Source: Odontesthes bonariensis (taxonomy: Eukaryota > Chordata > Actinopteri > Atheriniformes > Atherinopsidae). Taken from it: a stretch of 64,000 bases of DNA. Position 1 is the first letter of the stretch. Each line of letters starts with the position of its first letter. The DNA lies in the NCBI RefSeq assembly GCF_027942865.1, contig NC_134508.1, positions 39,305,466-39,369,465 on the forward strand, read 5' to 3'. This document shows positions 25,311 through 39,200 of this stretch, one piece after another. Position numbers and translations under genes: made by a program. The notes beneath the pieces were generated by a model that worked only from the letters and a program-made list of their open reading frames with translations, ran no database searches and was not told where the DNA came from.

Positions 25311-26200
25311 CAGACATCCCAAGTCTCCCGGAACTGATATTGATAGTTAATCACGGATGCCCGCGAGTCGGATAAAATATCCCGGATTTTAGACTATGCG
25401 AGGGAGTGTTTTTTTTTTTGTTTGTTTGTTTTTTTTCAATGCAAGTGAGAGCGTGCAGGCAATACAATTTCTCGTGCACCATGCGCGTTTCGACTGCGCA
25501 GGCAAGAGAGAGAGAGAGAGAGGGGTGTGGGCCGTGGGGAGAGGTTGCTTGTGAAACCTGTGCGTAATGCGTATCTGTCCAAAGCGATGCTCTGCTCAGG
25601 CCGACTGCTTGTCAGAGGGCGCGCTGATTGGTTTAGTCAGCAAAATAAGCCAATAATGTTCGGTGTGGGAGGGCTTCGATTTACTCTCTGACAGTCACCT
25701 AAGTTACCACTCAAAACTGTGCATCCTGCCAAATGGCAGAGGGTGAATCCTTGAGTAAAAAACGAAAATATATGACTCATTTTACAGCAGAATATACTAA
25801 AGTATATCCATGCCTAGTGAAGGTGAAGAATGATGACACCGTGCGAGGTGCACTGTATGTAATAGTGACTTCAGTATTGCCCACGGCGGACTTAATGACT
25901 GTAAAACATGTGGAGGTAGGCTAAGTTGAACGCACCATCATCTGCATTTTATTTCTGTAGGTTAAATGCTGTTATAAAATAAAGCAAAACGTATCAAAGA
26001 CTTATTTAAAGTATCAAACACATTTAGTTACTAAATTGTGTAGGCCTATATCTAACGAGCCAGCTACAGTATCTAACTATCTATATCCAGCCTGTCTAAG
26101 CCTTTAAAAAAATCCCCAATTTAATATAGGGCCGGGCGCGGGGGGTGGGGGGGTCGATAAGCATCTCCCTGAAACGAGTTTTTGGTACTTGGGATGTCTG
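25311..26200 (+). mobile_element. 890-bp hAT-like element
   Basis: Termini CAGACATCCCAAGT (25311) and complement (ending 26200). CAGTGG stands directly outside both ends, a 6-bp duplication rather than the usual 8. The frame 25733-25924 (MAEGESLSKKRKYMTHF, YPCLVKVKNDD) looks like the N-terminus of a hAT transposase of the finger-bearing kind, cut off before the finger is complete. A GA repeat (25506-25522) and a G-rich run (26131-26155) lie inside. Confidence 0.82.
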
Positions 26201-26366
26201 CAGTGGTCTTTTCCAGTTTCTGTTTTCCCCACACGTCATCCAGCTCAGTTTTTTCTTGCCCCCTCTTGTCTCTACACTCTTGATTTCTTTCTGTGTGGTT
26301 TGATCTGCAGTATGAACGAAGCATCATTGATATATTTATGATATTTTGTTCTTTAATGAAGTCAAA

Positions 26367-27176
26367 ATGAAAGTAGCGGCCTTCAATGTGAAGAACCTCG
26401 GACTGAAAAAAGTCAAAAACAAGACTGTTGCCAAACACCTTATCAAGGTAAGGATGTCTTTTATTTACACACAAAGCACAATCATTTCAATTTGAATGGA
26501 ATAGGGTAAAATAAGCCTGTGAGTAAGTGGAGCCACCCCTTGGTATCTTGGCAACCATGCACTTTTTATTGTCATGTGACCATCAATAATTTCTAGCAGA
26601 AATGATTGGTTAAACAGTTTATGTCCTGACGAAGTTAAATCTTGGCTGGTTTTCAAGCTGTGGCTGTTGGTTTGTTTCTAATTTATTTTAAAAAAAGATT
26701 TTAAAATATATTTTACTCCATTCATAGTTTTAAGTCCCATTGACTAGATCCTGCAGCACGCTCATGGTCACAGGGTCGCGCCGCTGACTGTTGACCAGGC
26801 CTTTTCCTCTTACCTGTCCACCTCAAACCGTCATGTACCTCCAGTGCCCACTAGCCCCCCCTTGTGGTTAAACTTTACAATCACTGCTCATGTCTCAGTT
26901 CCAAGTCACTTCTGCTGTTAACCTTAAAGGGCGAAGTCTATATGAAATAGAATACTGTTGAGAGCAGTTCTAAAAACTTCACTCTCACACAACTGCCTCC
27001 AAAGCACAGTAGCTTTTCCACACTCGGCTCCTGATACCGTTACTCTTTTAACGAAGAACAACATGATGGGAGGGTTTTGTCAGTCTGGGTATGGAATACA
27101 GACACCATCTTTGCATAAAACATGCCTCTTTCAAAACGTTTTTATTCAAATTCCTTGAACTCTTGAACAATTTGTC

Positions 27177-27250
<74 letters not shown>

Positions 27251-30200
27251 ACAAACTATGATGGTCTTGCATCAATTTCTTTTAATCCAGAACTCTTACA
27301 TTTTGCTTGTTTAGAGACACAAAAGGTCTGTTACAACAAAAGATTGTTTCACTCTCCTGCCCTGAACACGTAATATTATATAAGATAAGGGAAGGGATTT
27401 TAGGCTTAATGGAGATCTTTGCTATAGCGAGAGAAAGGCAGAGTCTGCTATGTTGTGTTTTATAGTTGTACGGTTTCAAATTAAGATTTTGATTCAGTAT
27501 CAGGCCAAAATATTTTAAAATCGTTCACCATATCGATGCTCTCATCTTTGATAAGCATATCCAGACCGGGAAGTTGTACCATCGTCTTACAGAAAAACAC
27601 ACTTTGTGTCTTTTTGATATTTGATAAATGATTGGACACTACTGATAAACTGCCAATTAGCCTTTAACCATGAGAAAATGCCGTTCTGTTCTCTCAGATC
27701 ATCTCTCAGTACAGTGTGGTGGTGATACTGGAGGTAATGGATAAAAGCGGTGCAGTCACTGAGCTGTTACTGGAAAAGCTCAACGAATCTCAGTGAGTAT
27801 AAGGGGTAAAATGTTTGGTATTTAAGTTTATGAGCATGTAATCTTAAAATAAAGATGGAAACATTTTAAACAGAAGCGGCAGTTATTAAAGACAGCATTA
27901 TCACATGATGTGGAGGCCTTCATCTGCACGTACATGAAAGTAGATGACGGTGTAGTGAATCCAAACAGTGCTGCTTGTAGGAGACCTTTGGATTGGTCAC
28001 AGGTTTGACAGGTTTAAACCAGGCATGCACAGATACAGCATATCAGCCTAATGTTGGTATTGGCCAGTATTCAACTTATTGACAGTCATCAGCCTATCCG
28101 CAAAAAGGAAAACAGAAACCGATGGCAGTAGCCGAAATTTATCTGGTGTTGCATTGACTTTACCCTGAAAGTGACGGGATTAGCCTGCAGCAAACATCCA
28201 ATAGGTAACAGCCTCATTCCATAGCAGACCATTTATTTTTCACAGGGACATTCTTGTTGGCCAATCTAGTACAGAAAACAGACTTTAACAGGCTAAAAGG
28301 GCTTTTGAAACTGGTGTTTTTCACCCAAAGGATTTTCCTCATACAAATGTTTAGAACAAAGGTTCTGTTTGACAGAATTTATGCTCATTCGAAGATGGCG
28401 TAATGAAGGGCTGGAATATCAACTTTCACTGATATCAAAGGATGTTAAAAAATGGCAAAAACAATTGGTATCGATTCATTGTGAAGTGGAAATAAGGACT
28501 GTAGCTCGAGCGAGTGTCATGACCCTCAAAATTGTCAATTGTCCTTTTGTTTATTTCACCAATAATAACAGACAGCATAAGTATGACAAGATCGCCAGCA
28601 GCCAACTGGGACGAAACACCTACAAAGAGAGATACGTCTGTTTCTACAGGTGGGAGCAGAATCTTTGTGAGCATCACATAAAGGAGTAATTCACCCTGGC
28701 AACAACCAGAGTTATAGAGTTATTTAAATCACGGTCATACTGTCTTCAATGATAGTGCTGGGATTAAACAACCACATCTAAGTGAAGTGATGTCGGTGCA
28801 CTGATCTTACAGTGTGTCATTCATGCAGCATTCACAGACCCCCTTCTGCCTCACTGTTTGTGTGTCTCAGGGTGAACGAGGTGACGCTAGAAAAACACAT
28901 GCAGTATGAAGATAATCAAGTTGGGGATGAGGACGCCTTCGCCAGAGAGCCCTTCATCCTGCGCTTTAGCTGTCCCACCACAGGTTTGTTGATGTTCACC
29001 GATTCCACAAAAAAAACGTTTGAATCCCACTATGAATGCAAAGGCTCCCTGATCCAAACTTCTGTTAATGTGAAGTGCAAGGTGAGTATATGACCTGTGC
29101 TTCAAAGGGCATAAAGTCAGAGATGAGTTTTTACCAAAAACTAAACTTTTGGTAACCTTCCTTTTAGTCAGTTTCATGGGTTTCAAATTATTTTTTTATT
29201 TCCAGCAAAGAGTCTGTCGGTTCTTGTTTAGGGAATTTTCGTCCATGCTCCCTTGAAAAAAGCCTCTAGATTTCTATCATTTGTAAGTTAGATGGCTATA
29301 AGGGCAACGGCAAAGCTTCTGCTTACATGTCTTGAAGCAGCCTGTTGTGGATTCTGAGTTGAAACCTAATGTTTTCATCATTAGCTGTTTGTGCAGATTA
29401 TGAAATGTTTTCTTGCAGAAAATGCAGGTGTCATACAAATCTATTACTACCTGCACCGCTGAAATACTTCTCCATGCAAGTGATGTGTATAGCACGAACC
29501 CTCAAACAAACTTTTCATTTCACCATCATTCTTATGGCTATAGATACATTGTGGTCAAAAACTTTGAATTATATTTCAATATATACAGAATTTCATGGTG
29601 GGATACAGTGAAGGTTTTCCTCTGAGGACTTTTCAGTAAAGGTCATATCTGTGCAGGTGTGGCTGGGGAACAGGTCACCAGATCTCCAGGGTCCACTTGC
29701 TATCATCTATGTCCTCTGAAGTCAAACGATGTCTGTGATTTGCATTGCTCGCAATCTTACAAGACCTTTTCTTTTAGATCTTACCTACATTTCCACTGTC
29801 CCTGGTAACTGCCATTTCTTCATTATAATCCAAAATGATAAAATGGCTATCAAGCTTTGCTTTACTATCTTATTGCCTTGACTGATTTGATTTTGTTCAT
29901 GTCATGCTGTGTGTGTGTGTGTAGAGGCTCCAATGGCTACTGAGGTTTGGGGAGTAAAACTTTTAGATATATTTGATATATTTTCATCTCCAGACTTTTT
30001 CTAAAAGTTACTGTGAACAAGTCTCGCTGCACGAAAAGAGGGATTTGTGTCACTGTGGACGGCAGTGAACATCCGCGAATTTGCCTAATTTTCGGACGCA
30101 CCTGGGCGCTTGCAGGCAGACAAACTTGTTGAGCGAGAAAATCGTCAGAAACGAACCCGAGACTAGAGCTGTAACAAAATCCGGGTTATCCGGTTTTCTA

Positions 30201-33200
30201 TGGCGTGATCTTTGTGCCACCAGCTTGAGCGCGCAGTGACACTGATTTGAGGGCACAGATCTATCTGAAGGAACAATAATTTTAAGCGTGTGCGTATGAA
30301 TCTCACACACGCTCGCTCATAGGTGCTCGGACACGCGCTCAACTCTGACAAACTCCTCGCTCGAGTCGAAAGGCTTTGGCTTGCGATACGTTCGAGCGAG
30401 CAGTTTGTTGTTCATTCCATGTTGTTTACTTGTAGGTCTAAACTCAGCATTGCCTCACCTAATGCTACCACATTTGTCGCTGTGTAAATGCACACACTAG
30501 CTGTTGTGTCTGGCTTTCAGATAAAATGGCATTGAATTATTACTTGACAAAAATAAATGATTGAACTTGTAGCCGTAGGCTGCTCTTTGATTTATCAAAA
30601 TGAATTGATAAATGGGACAAAAAAAGGCGAGGCGCATAGCCACTAAACGGCAGAAAGTTTTTTTTTTTGTTTGTTTGTTTTTTGTTAATAAGTGACTCAA
30701 GTGATTCAAGTGATCCGTATAACTCGAATCCCCTCCTTGAAATGATCCGATCAGCCCGGATTGCCCAAAAGATTCGAGTTAAGCATCTCTAAACCCGACT
30801 CGCGGCGGGCTCTCACAGCGGGGTGCTAATGGCCCAGCGATTAGCACCCCGCTGTGAGAGTGCCTGGACCTCTCACTGGCCTCGCTGGTATTGGACGAAA
30901 AAGGCACGTGATTACATGAAAAAGCTCCTGTAAAGCTGACTGCCCATTGGCCGATTAGGTTAATATATACATACTTTATATGGGCATATCATTCAGCAAT
31001 TATGATTAATAATTGTGATTATGATTACTAATATTCCGGGGATGTTTGTGTACTTCATATATTCACGTCGTTCTTATAAGCTGCACTATGACTAGGCTAA
31101 TGCAGGCATGAATGACGTGAATCTATTGAGGAAATGAAAAAGGAAACTTTTTTTTTTAAAGCGCTTTTATTGCCACACCACACAATGTACATAGCTTACA
31201 TTGTAATAAGAACCATGTTGATAATAAAGAATTGAAAACTATATACACACACTGCTGTAGCCTACAATATACACAATAAGCCTAAACGCCGCTGTTTGGA
31301 ATCCGCATTCTTCGCATTACTCCGGTCCCTGCAGGGTCTGCGGGAGTTGTCAGACGTCCTCATCCTGGATCAGAAGCTGGCTTCTGGGAGCTGTTGGAAT
31401 AACCAATAAATAATCAAAACATAGTCTATCCATGCACAGCATATTGACAACTTGTCTATAAAGTAACAAAAGTCATATTGACAGCGTATATTCTTACTCT
31501 CTTTCACTCTTCTGTGGTGAGACTGTGAGTATTTCGGGTTGGCTTCAAGACGCGCCTGTAGCACAGCACACAGGTCCGTCACGCAGCTAAAAAAAACAAA
31601 CAAGAGGAATGAATAAAATGACCAGTGCTTAAAAGTATCAGTGCCAGCCGTGGTAAAAGTCAGCGCCGCTCACCCTCGATAGTGTCGCCGTCTACCTCTC
31701 TGAAGTTCGGACTGTTTGACACCGCCTCCTTCAAGCGACTCGTTACATCCATATTGTGAGGTGACAGTAGCCTGTAAAAACAACAGGCCTATGGTTAAAT
31801 AAAAAAAAAAAACTGCATTAACGTAACATCGGGTCCAACTCAACTAGATATTGGGAGAACACTCACTTATTCTTACCCTTGACCTGGATTATAATGCCAC
31901 GGTGAGTTATGCAGGCGGCGAACTGCTTCCTATAAATTGAAAACACGAAATACATTTTTTTAAATAAAGCAACTCACACTGGTTTTCACGTGATGTACAC
32001 AATTAAGTTGAGTTTAGCCTAAAGCCACAGTCAATAACCTACTCTTACCGCGATTTTCGGATTCTGTATCCGCCTTCTCTTGGGGGTGCGCTCTTCAACT
32101 TCTCTGGAATGTAACTCCAGTCCGTTCTCGACGGCCATCTTGCCTCCAACCTAGCGAATCTCTGGTCGATTCCCTCCAGAACCCTCTCCACGACCGTATC
32201 CACAGTGCTGGCCACCATACGAGACATCCCGGTCATAGCATTCAACAGGACTTTCATTTGATCTGCCTGTAAGCAAGTGAGTAAGTAAGTTTAATAGACA
32301 GCACTAAACAAGGTGAGGCTGCGTTTCAGTTTTATGCCCCTAAAATCTGGAACAGTCTTCCAGAAGATGTGAGACAGGCCTCAACTCTGACAATGTTTAA
32401 ATCCAGGCTGAAAACAGTTCTATTTAGCTGTGCATATGACACCTGAAAGTATTTGATCTGCACTCTTCACTTTTTAATTAATTAATGATTATTTTAATGG
32501 GTTTTAAATTTCTTTCTTTTTTAATTTCTTTCTTTTCTTTTTTTTTTTATTATTTCTTTTTAATGGTTTTATTGCCTTCTTGTGATTTTATGTAGCTGTA
32601 AAGCACTTTGAATTGCCCTGTGTATGAATTGTGCTCTATAAATAAAATTGCCTTGCCTTGCCTTGCCACATTTAAAATCAGCGAGAACTGTCCCAAGTGC
32701 TGTACAGTGTCAACAAGACTAAAATTAAACAATCAAATGGTCATGTGCAAGTAGAAAAAAACACACAAACCTGTAGACCCGCAGAGAGTTGCTGGGGAGT
32801 TGAAAGCAAGTCGTCTTCCAGCCATTGTATTCCGCAAACCAGGGCAGTTTTCACAGCACGGGACCTCAGCGATTTCTGTTTCCCTTTCTGCCGCCAGATA
32901 TGTTGGCTATCCTGGATCAACTTATCCGTGATCCGGTTGCACAAAAGTAGGATAAGGGAAGTGGGATATGTTCAGACGTAAGTTACCATGGAGATTTATT
33001 CTGTGAAGCTAGCCTGCTCCAGACCAGGCTAAGTTCCAGGATCTATTTAATCTCATTCCTTATCTCAGTCAGCGGTCGCCACATATGGAAACCAATATTT
33101 ATTCCACTGCCTAGAACATATTGTTAAAACATTTAACCATACCCACTATCATTATTGAAACATTTGTGATCATTAATTACAATCATTTTAGATAACTAAA

Positions 33201-36200
33201 GATTTTAGATGAACCACTAGATAATTTAGTTTCCCACAGACTACACATGAAGTACATCACCATATAAATATAAATACACATTAGAGAGTACCATGATGTT
33301 CCTTTATTGAACAAGGATAAATCAAAGCAAGTAAACCATCAGCTCCTTTCAAAACTGAAGTCACACAGTGCTCTACATGACAAAAAGCACAGAATCAAAG
33401 CATGCAGTTTGAGACAAACTGTTTGTAAAAATGGGCTAAACAAATAAAAGTGCCTAGCCTATACAGCACAAAAACCTAACAAAAATTCCTCTGCCATTGC
33501 AGGCCCAACTTAAATAAACATGCATATTAATTGAAATAATTTAACACATATTGGTCTCTGACCAGCCGACCACAGTCGTCATCCGGGAAGATGGCAGGAT
33601 TGTCCCAGTCTATGAGAGCTGGCACTCTGGGGGCCCTCTCCTTTCTCAGGCAGGCCACATTGTGGAGGACAGCACAGGCCACAATGATATCACATGCCCT
33701 GTCTGGGCTGACTCTCAGGTGTTTCAGACACTGAAAGCGTGCCTTCAGTAGGCCAAATGTCATTTGTATCCGGGCCCTTGTTCTGGCATGGGCATGGTTG
33801 TATGCCAGTTGTGCCTCCAGAGGGTCTGCAAATGGAGTGAGCAGAAAAGGCTGGCAGAAATACCCTCCGTCACCCGGCAATACACCCAGGAATTCACCTG
33901 TGAATACAAAATGTTACCATCACAACCTCATAAGTAGTGACAGTCTTAACACAGCCATGATGTTAAAAGTGGTTATCAATAGAGGTTCTGTAGCTCACCT
34001 TGTGATAGGCGCCGATAGATCTCTGAGTTCCGAAACACTCAGGAGTCGTGGACCGAGCCGGGCCACTTTGCCACAACATTACTGATCAAATAGTCAGCAT
34101 TGCAGACCATCTGAAATGATAAGATGTTAAACCAATTAATGCACATCACAGGCAATGTACAGTGTTCATTAATCAACTTTATCAAGTCATGTTCACCTGT
34201 ACATTGATGCTGTGGAAGTTTTTCCTGTTCACAAAATCCCCCTCATGGCCACCTGAGGGGGATTTTATTTTGATGTGTGTGCAGTCCACTGCACCAATGA
34301 CATTGGGGAAACCTGTAATATGATGCAATGAGTATCTTACTCTGAATGTTAACATTGCAATTGTAACTGTAATTTAAAAAAAAAAAATGTCTTACCTGTG
34401 TTGTGGAGAAAATGAGTCGAATCACGCGTTGGTCAGCCGTCCATTGGAGAGTTTATTGAACAAACTGTCACAGCAAATATGCTTACAGAATGTACAAAAT
34501 GTCTGCCGTCTTCCTTCTGTGATCTCTCTTTATGCTGGTCCTTATCAAAACAAGCGTACGTGGCACTCTCTGGAGGTGCCTAATGTTAAACAACTCTTCT
34601 AACTATCAACAATATTCATCTGAACCAGTCAGCAAGGCACACGATGTAACTAGGCCAGAAGTCATGAGAATGTCATGACATCCTTCTCCCACATAGTCCC
34701 CCCTGAAATCACTTATCAGTGATTTAATAAAGAAATAATTTAAAATGAAAGAAAATCATCCCACATAGTTAATTAATTAATTAACATAATCAACACTAAA
34801 TTTTTCTAATAATTCTACAATCTCAAACAAAGGGAACATTTGTGAATAAATGAAAACGATTATATATACGCACCCGTATCACATAAAATGATTAAATGAT
34901 TAAATTAAATTAAACGATATATTCAACAACACTACAAGTTTTACATTGCCATCACACTTGTCCACTGTTCGCAGTGCATAGGTGCGAAAAACCCACCGGC
35001 TGCTACTTTCATAACTCATGTTCTTATCTTGGGAAAACTCACCTACGGCCCCACCCCACTGGCGACCTTTAACCGTCATCGCTCCCCCCTTTTCCCAAAA
35101 TCCCAAACAGACCAGTCCACCACCGTTCACCTCCACCAGCATCACACGTCAGCTCCTCCCTCCGTTCTCTGAACTCCTTTACGGCAGTTGTAAACGTCCC
35201 ACCAGCTGCAGTGTTCCCGGGTATAAATGTACAACATTTTCCCCAACCATCTGGCACACACCATTTTCCCTTCTAATATCCATTCTAAACCTTGCCTGTT
35301 CTACCAAGCCATCATACTCGTCTCATGTAGTTGTTCTCCAAAGCCTGCAAACCCTTCACTTGTGTAGTCACGAATCCTCTGTTGGTTGTATTATATGTAA
35401 TTAATCCACTCACCATTTTGTTAAATATGATCCACGGCAAAATAGACTCAAATCCAGCTGCAATCTCCCTGCGTGCTTTGAACTCGAAAGGAATCCCTCT
35501 CGGCTGCCCTATTGCATCCAAGTAAACGTGCTTATCCCTGATGTAGTCATCACTAGATCTTTAACTCTCCCTTTTTCCACATCCAAACCTCGCATCTCGT
35601 TTACCTTGTCATACACTAACACAACCGATGTCTTCCTCCTCACCAGTGCCCAAAGACCTATCTCCCTGTTGGGTATCACATTTAACAAAACATCATCTCC
35701 ACACATCCAGTAACTCTCAGCTACTGGGTGTGTCTGATCCCCAAAAAGATATAGCGTTAAAATGATAATTTCTATATTTCCACATTATTGATCCAAATAA
35801 ATAAATCCTAATACATATTGGTTTTATTTAACAGTAGTATTACCTACGTGAGTTCCAAAAGCATTCAAACTCACCATCGTAATCTGCTCTATAATCAGTG
35901 GGAGGCCCATCCTGTGATGTACTCAGATTAAATTCCGCACAAGAAGACTCCAATTTGTGGCCCTTCCTTATTTTGAAAACAATTATGTAATTTATTTGGC
36001 CCAAACATCGATCTGCACTTAATACCACACATAGGAAACAATAACCATTTATCCTCTGCCGATGTGAACCTACCTTTCCTGCATTCCCATTGCTGGACCA
36101 CTGGACAGTCTCTGAAGGTGTGTGGCTCTGGAACAACAACAGGCAATGCTCCTGGAGCGTCTGCGCATATGAGACACTCCGTCGCTGTCAGTTCCCTCGT

Positions 36201-39200
36201 AGTGTACCATGCAACTATACCACATATCATGTGCTGCCTTAAACCCTCTTCCACAGTTACACTGTTTTCCTGACTTTACCTGTGCATGTACACTCCGTCT
36301 GTTCTTGGGTTAACATGATTATTCCATCCTGTAGTGCTAATGGTATCAAATCCCCCTAGTCTTCCCCAAAAAATCTTTCTATTCTTACAACCATTGTGAA
36401 CAACTTCTTCTGACCCAATCTGACATGATCTTACCAGATTGCCCCTTTGTTGTGGCGTCCAGAGGCGGTGATTTGGTCGTCTCCTCCTCCGGACCCATGA
36501 CCCACACCTCCTCAAATCGTTTATTCCCATGAACTTAAATTCAAGCTTAGCAGATATGTTAGATTTGGTTCTTTTAGTAGGAGGCTCAAGAACGGACCGG
36601 AGTAATTCAAGTGAAAATGAAGTCTTTATTGGTATGGCAACAAGTGGAGTATTTCAGCGCTGGTCTCAGTCTGACAGAACTCTCGCAGGAATCCGTCAGA
36701 CAGAGCCCCGTATCTCCGGTTACACCTCGTATATATATCTCATAGTTTCTCACGGTGGATCCCTTGTTGATCAAATGTGATTGGATATGAATCGTACTAG
36801 CCCAAATAATGTCTCTGAGGAATTCAAATAATGTGTGTGTATCAATCTGCCCTTGGTTTCCCAGACTTTCCTGATTGTTTTGTCTGTCTACTCCTGCATC
36901 ACTTAAGGTCATATGGAAAAGTACTGAGACTTATTTCATTCCTAATGTCTAAGAACAAAGCCAATTATAACAGATACCTCTTCACGACTAGCTCTGGTGT
37001 GTATTGCTGGCAAAGTTTGTGGCGTGGCATGGTCTGAGTGGGTGTGTACTGTTGCATCATACTCATCTGACCCAGGCTGGCTACTTCCCCTGCGGGGTGG
37101 CTTCATCACGGGACCCTTCCAGCCTCTCCTGTTTGCGGGATCCCGTCCAACATCTCCAGGCTTCGTTCTCCTGAGCCCATGCTGTCGGCCAGCACCCACA
37201 CCTGGATGCTCACAGTGTCAGAAATCTTAACCTCTTCCTTTTGTTCATCCTTTCCCTCGGACTTAACTTCGTCTGTGTCTTTAGTCTGAACCTTAGTGCA
37301 GTGATTCAAATGGTACCATGTGTTGCTACCTTCCACTTGAACTGCTGTTGGTGTTGCTCGCACCATTGTGTACGGTCCTTTCCGTCTTGGCTCAAGCCAC
37401 TTCCTGTGGAACACTTCGATGTGCACCTGGTCGCCTGGCACCACTGGCCTCTCAACCAGCTGTTTGAGACCTGAGTCTCTGGTCTCCTCCTGTAGATAGA
37501 TTGTTCTGTGGATTGCAGTTAGTTGCTTCATGTAAGCTGTCCACTCTGTTTGCACCTGCTCAAGTGGGGGCCCTTTAAAGGGACCTCTCAACTGAGGTGC
37601 CGGCATGGGTCGACCCGTTAGCATTTTATGCGGTGTTAGTGCGTGACTCTATGAGTCTGCATACGAAAGCTCATTAGTGCAAGCGGCAAAGCATCTAGTT
37701 TAGTTTAGTCGAAGCACAGATTCAATTCAATTTCACTTTCCAGGTTCCTTTGATCCTCTCAACCATCCCTTGACTCTGTGGATGATAAACGGCCCCACAG
37801 CGCTGCTTGATTCGCAGCTGCTGCAGAATGCCTCTTGCACTTTTCTAAACAAACACTTAACCATTATTTGAACTAATCTCTGATGGAATGATAAACAGAT
37901 GAGTCAATTCTCCTACCAAAAAAATTTTTTACCACTATTTATCCAATACGTATGACCAATACCCTTGTGGTGGCGTGACATCTGGCTCCAGTAACACCAT
38001 TGGTGCCAAAACAGCAAGCTGGCACTTTGATGCTACTTTCGCTACCTCATCAGCCGCGTTATTACCTTTACTGACCATTACGTTACCTTTTCAATCATTT
38101 GACACTTTACCACTGCCAGATTCGCGAGGAGCATCATGGCTGCAATCAGCTCCTTCATTTAGACATCATGTCGCACTGGACTTCCGTATGACCTCCTGAA
38201 CCCTCTCTGCTCCAAAACTGCTTCAAACAAATAGCAAATATCATGAGCATATGCAGAATCTGTGTACACATTCGTAACCTTACCTTACACCAGTAGACAT
38301 GCTTCCGTTAGTGCCTTCAGTTCAGCCAACTGTGCCGAACATGGCCGTTCACACTTCTCAGCTTTCACCGTCACAAAGTTCTCCGCCTTCCTGTTTCACA
38401 ACTGTAAAACCTGCATGATTACCCAAATGACCTCACAACATGATCCATACACAACGTAAGTGACGTCGGCCTGCACGAGTGGAGTTGCTTCTAAGTCAGG
38501 TCTCAGTTTAATGTATCTCACAGCTTCTGACACACACTCATGTGGTTCTCCTTCAAACTCACGTGGAATGACATCTGCAGGATCCGATGTAGCACACTTC
38601 TGTATTCACATCTGGACGTGTCAAAAGATGCACAACCTGCAAACATCCTGTCCGAGTCACAACATACCTACTCTGATTTATTAGTTCTGAAATCATATGG
38701 TGTCTATCGGAGACATGTAAGAACAATGGCTTCTCATGTTTTAGTGTTGCCCGTTTTGGATGGCTTTTGCTAATTTTGTTTCAAACTTTCAAAGGCTAAC
38801 TTAGCCTCGGTTGTCCTCTCCAGTTGTGCTTTCAACCTTTGATCTTTGGATTTTTCATGATTCCTTTCCGAGGAAGCTAATTTTATTGCATAATCCTCCC
38901 AAAAGAAGATCATACTTGTTTTATTTTAATTTAATTTATTTATTCATTTGTTATTTATTTATTTTTTTGGACATGGCGCTTTTCTTACTCCCTCCAAGTG
39001 GGATGGAGAGATATCAGTAATTCCCTATGGGAGAAATAGATACTATAACTTAGGCTATCAATGCTAAAATTTAAATTCGAAACTTTGTTCCGTTTAAATT
39101 TTAGAACTTCGTAATAGTGGCACATTTAAATTTTAAATTCAGAAACTTTGTTTTGTTTTGTCATAGTAACAGTGACCTATTTACATTTAAGTTTTAGAAA

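Noticed and set aside
35018..35713. Plus-strand frames of up to 128 codons
   Set aside because: They are complements of the env remnants on the minus strand.
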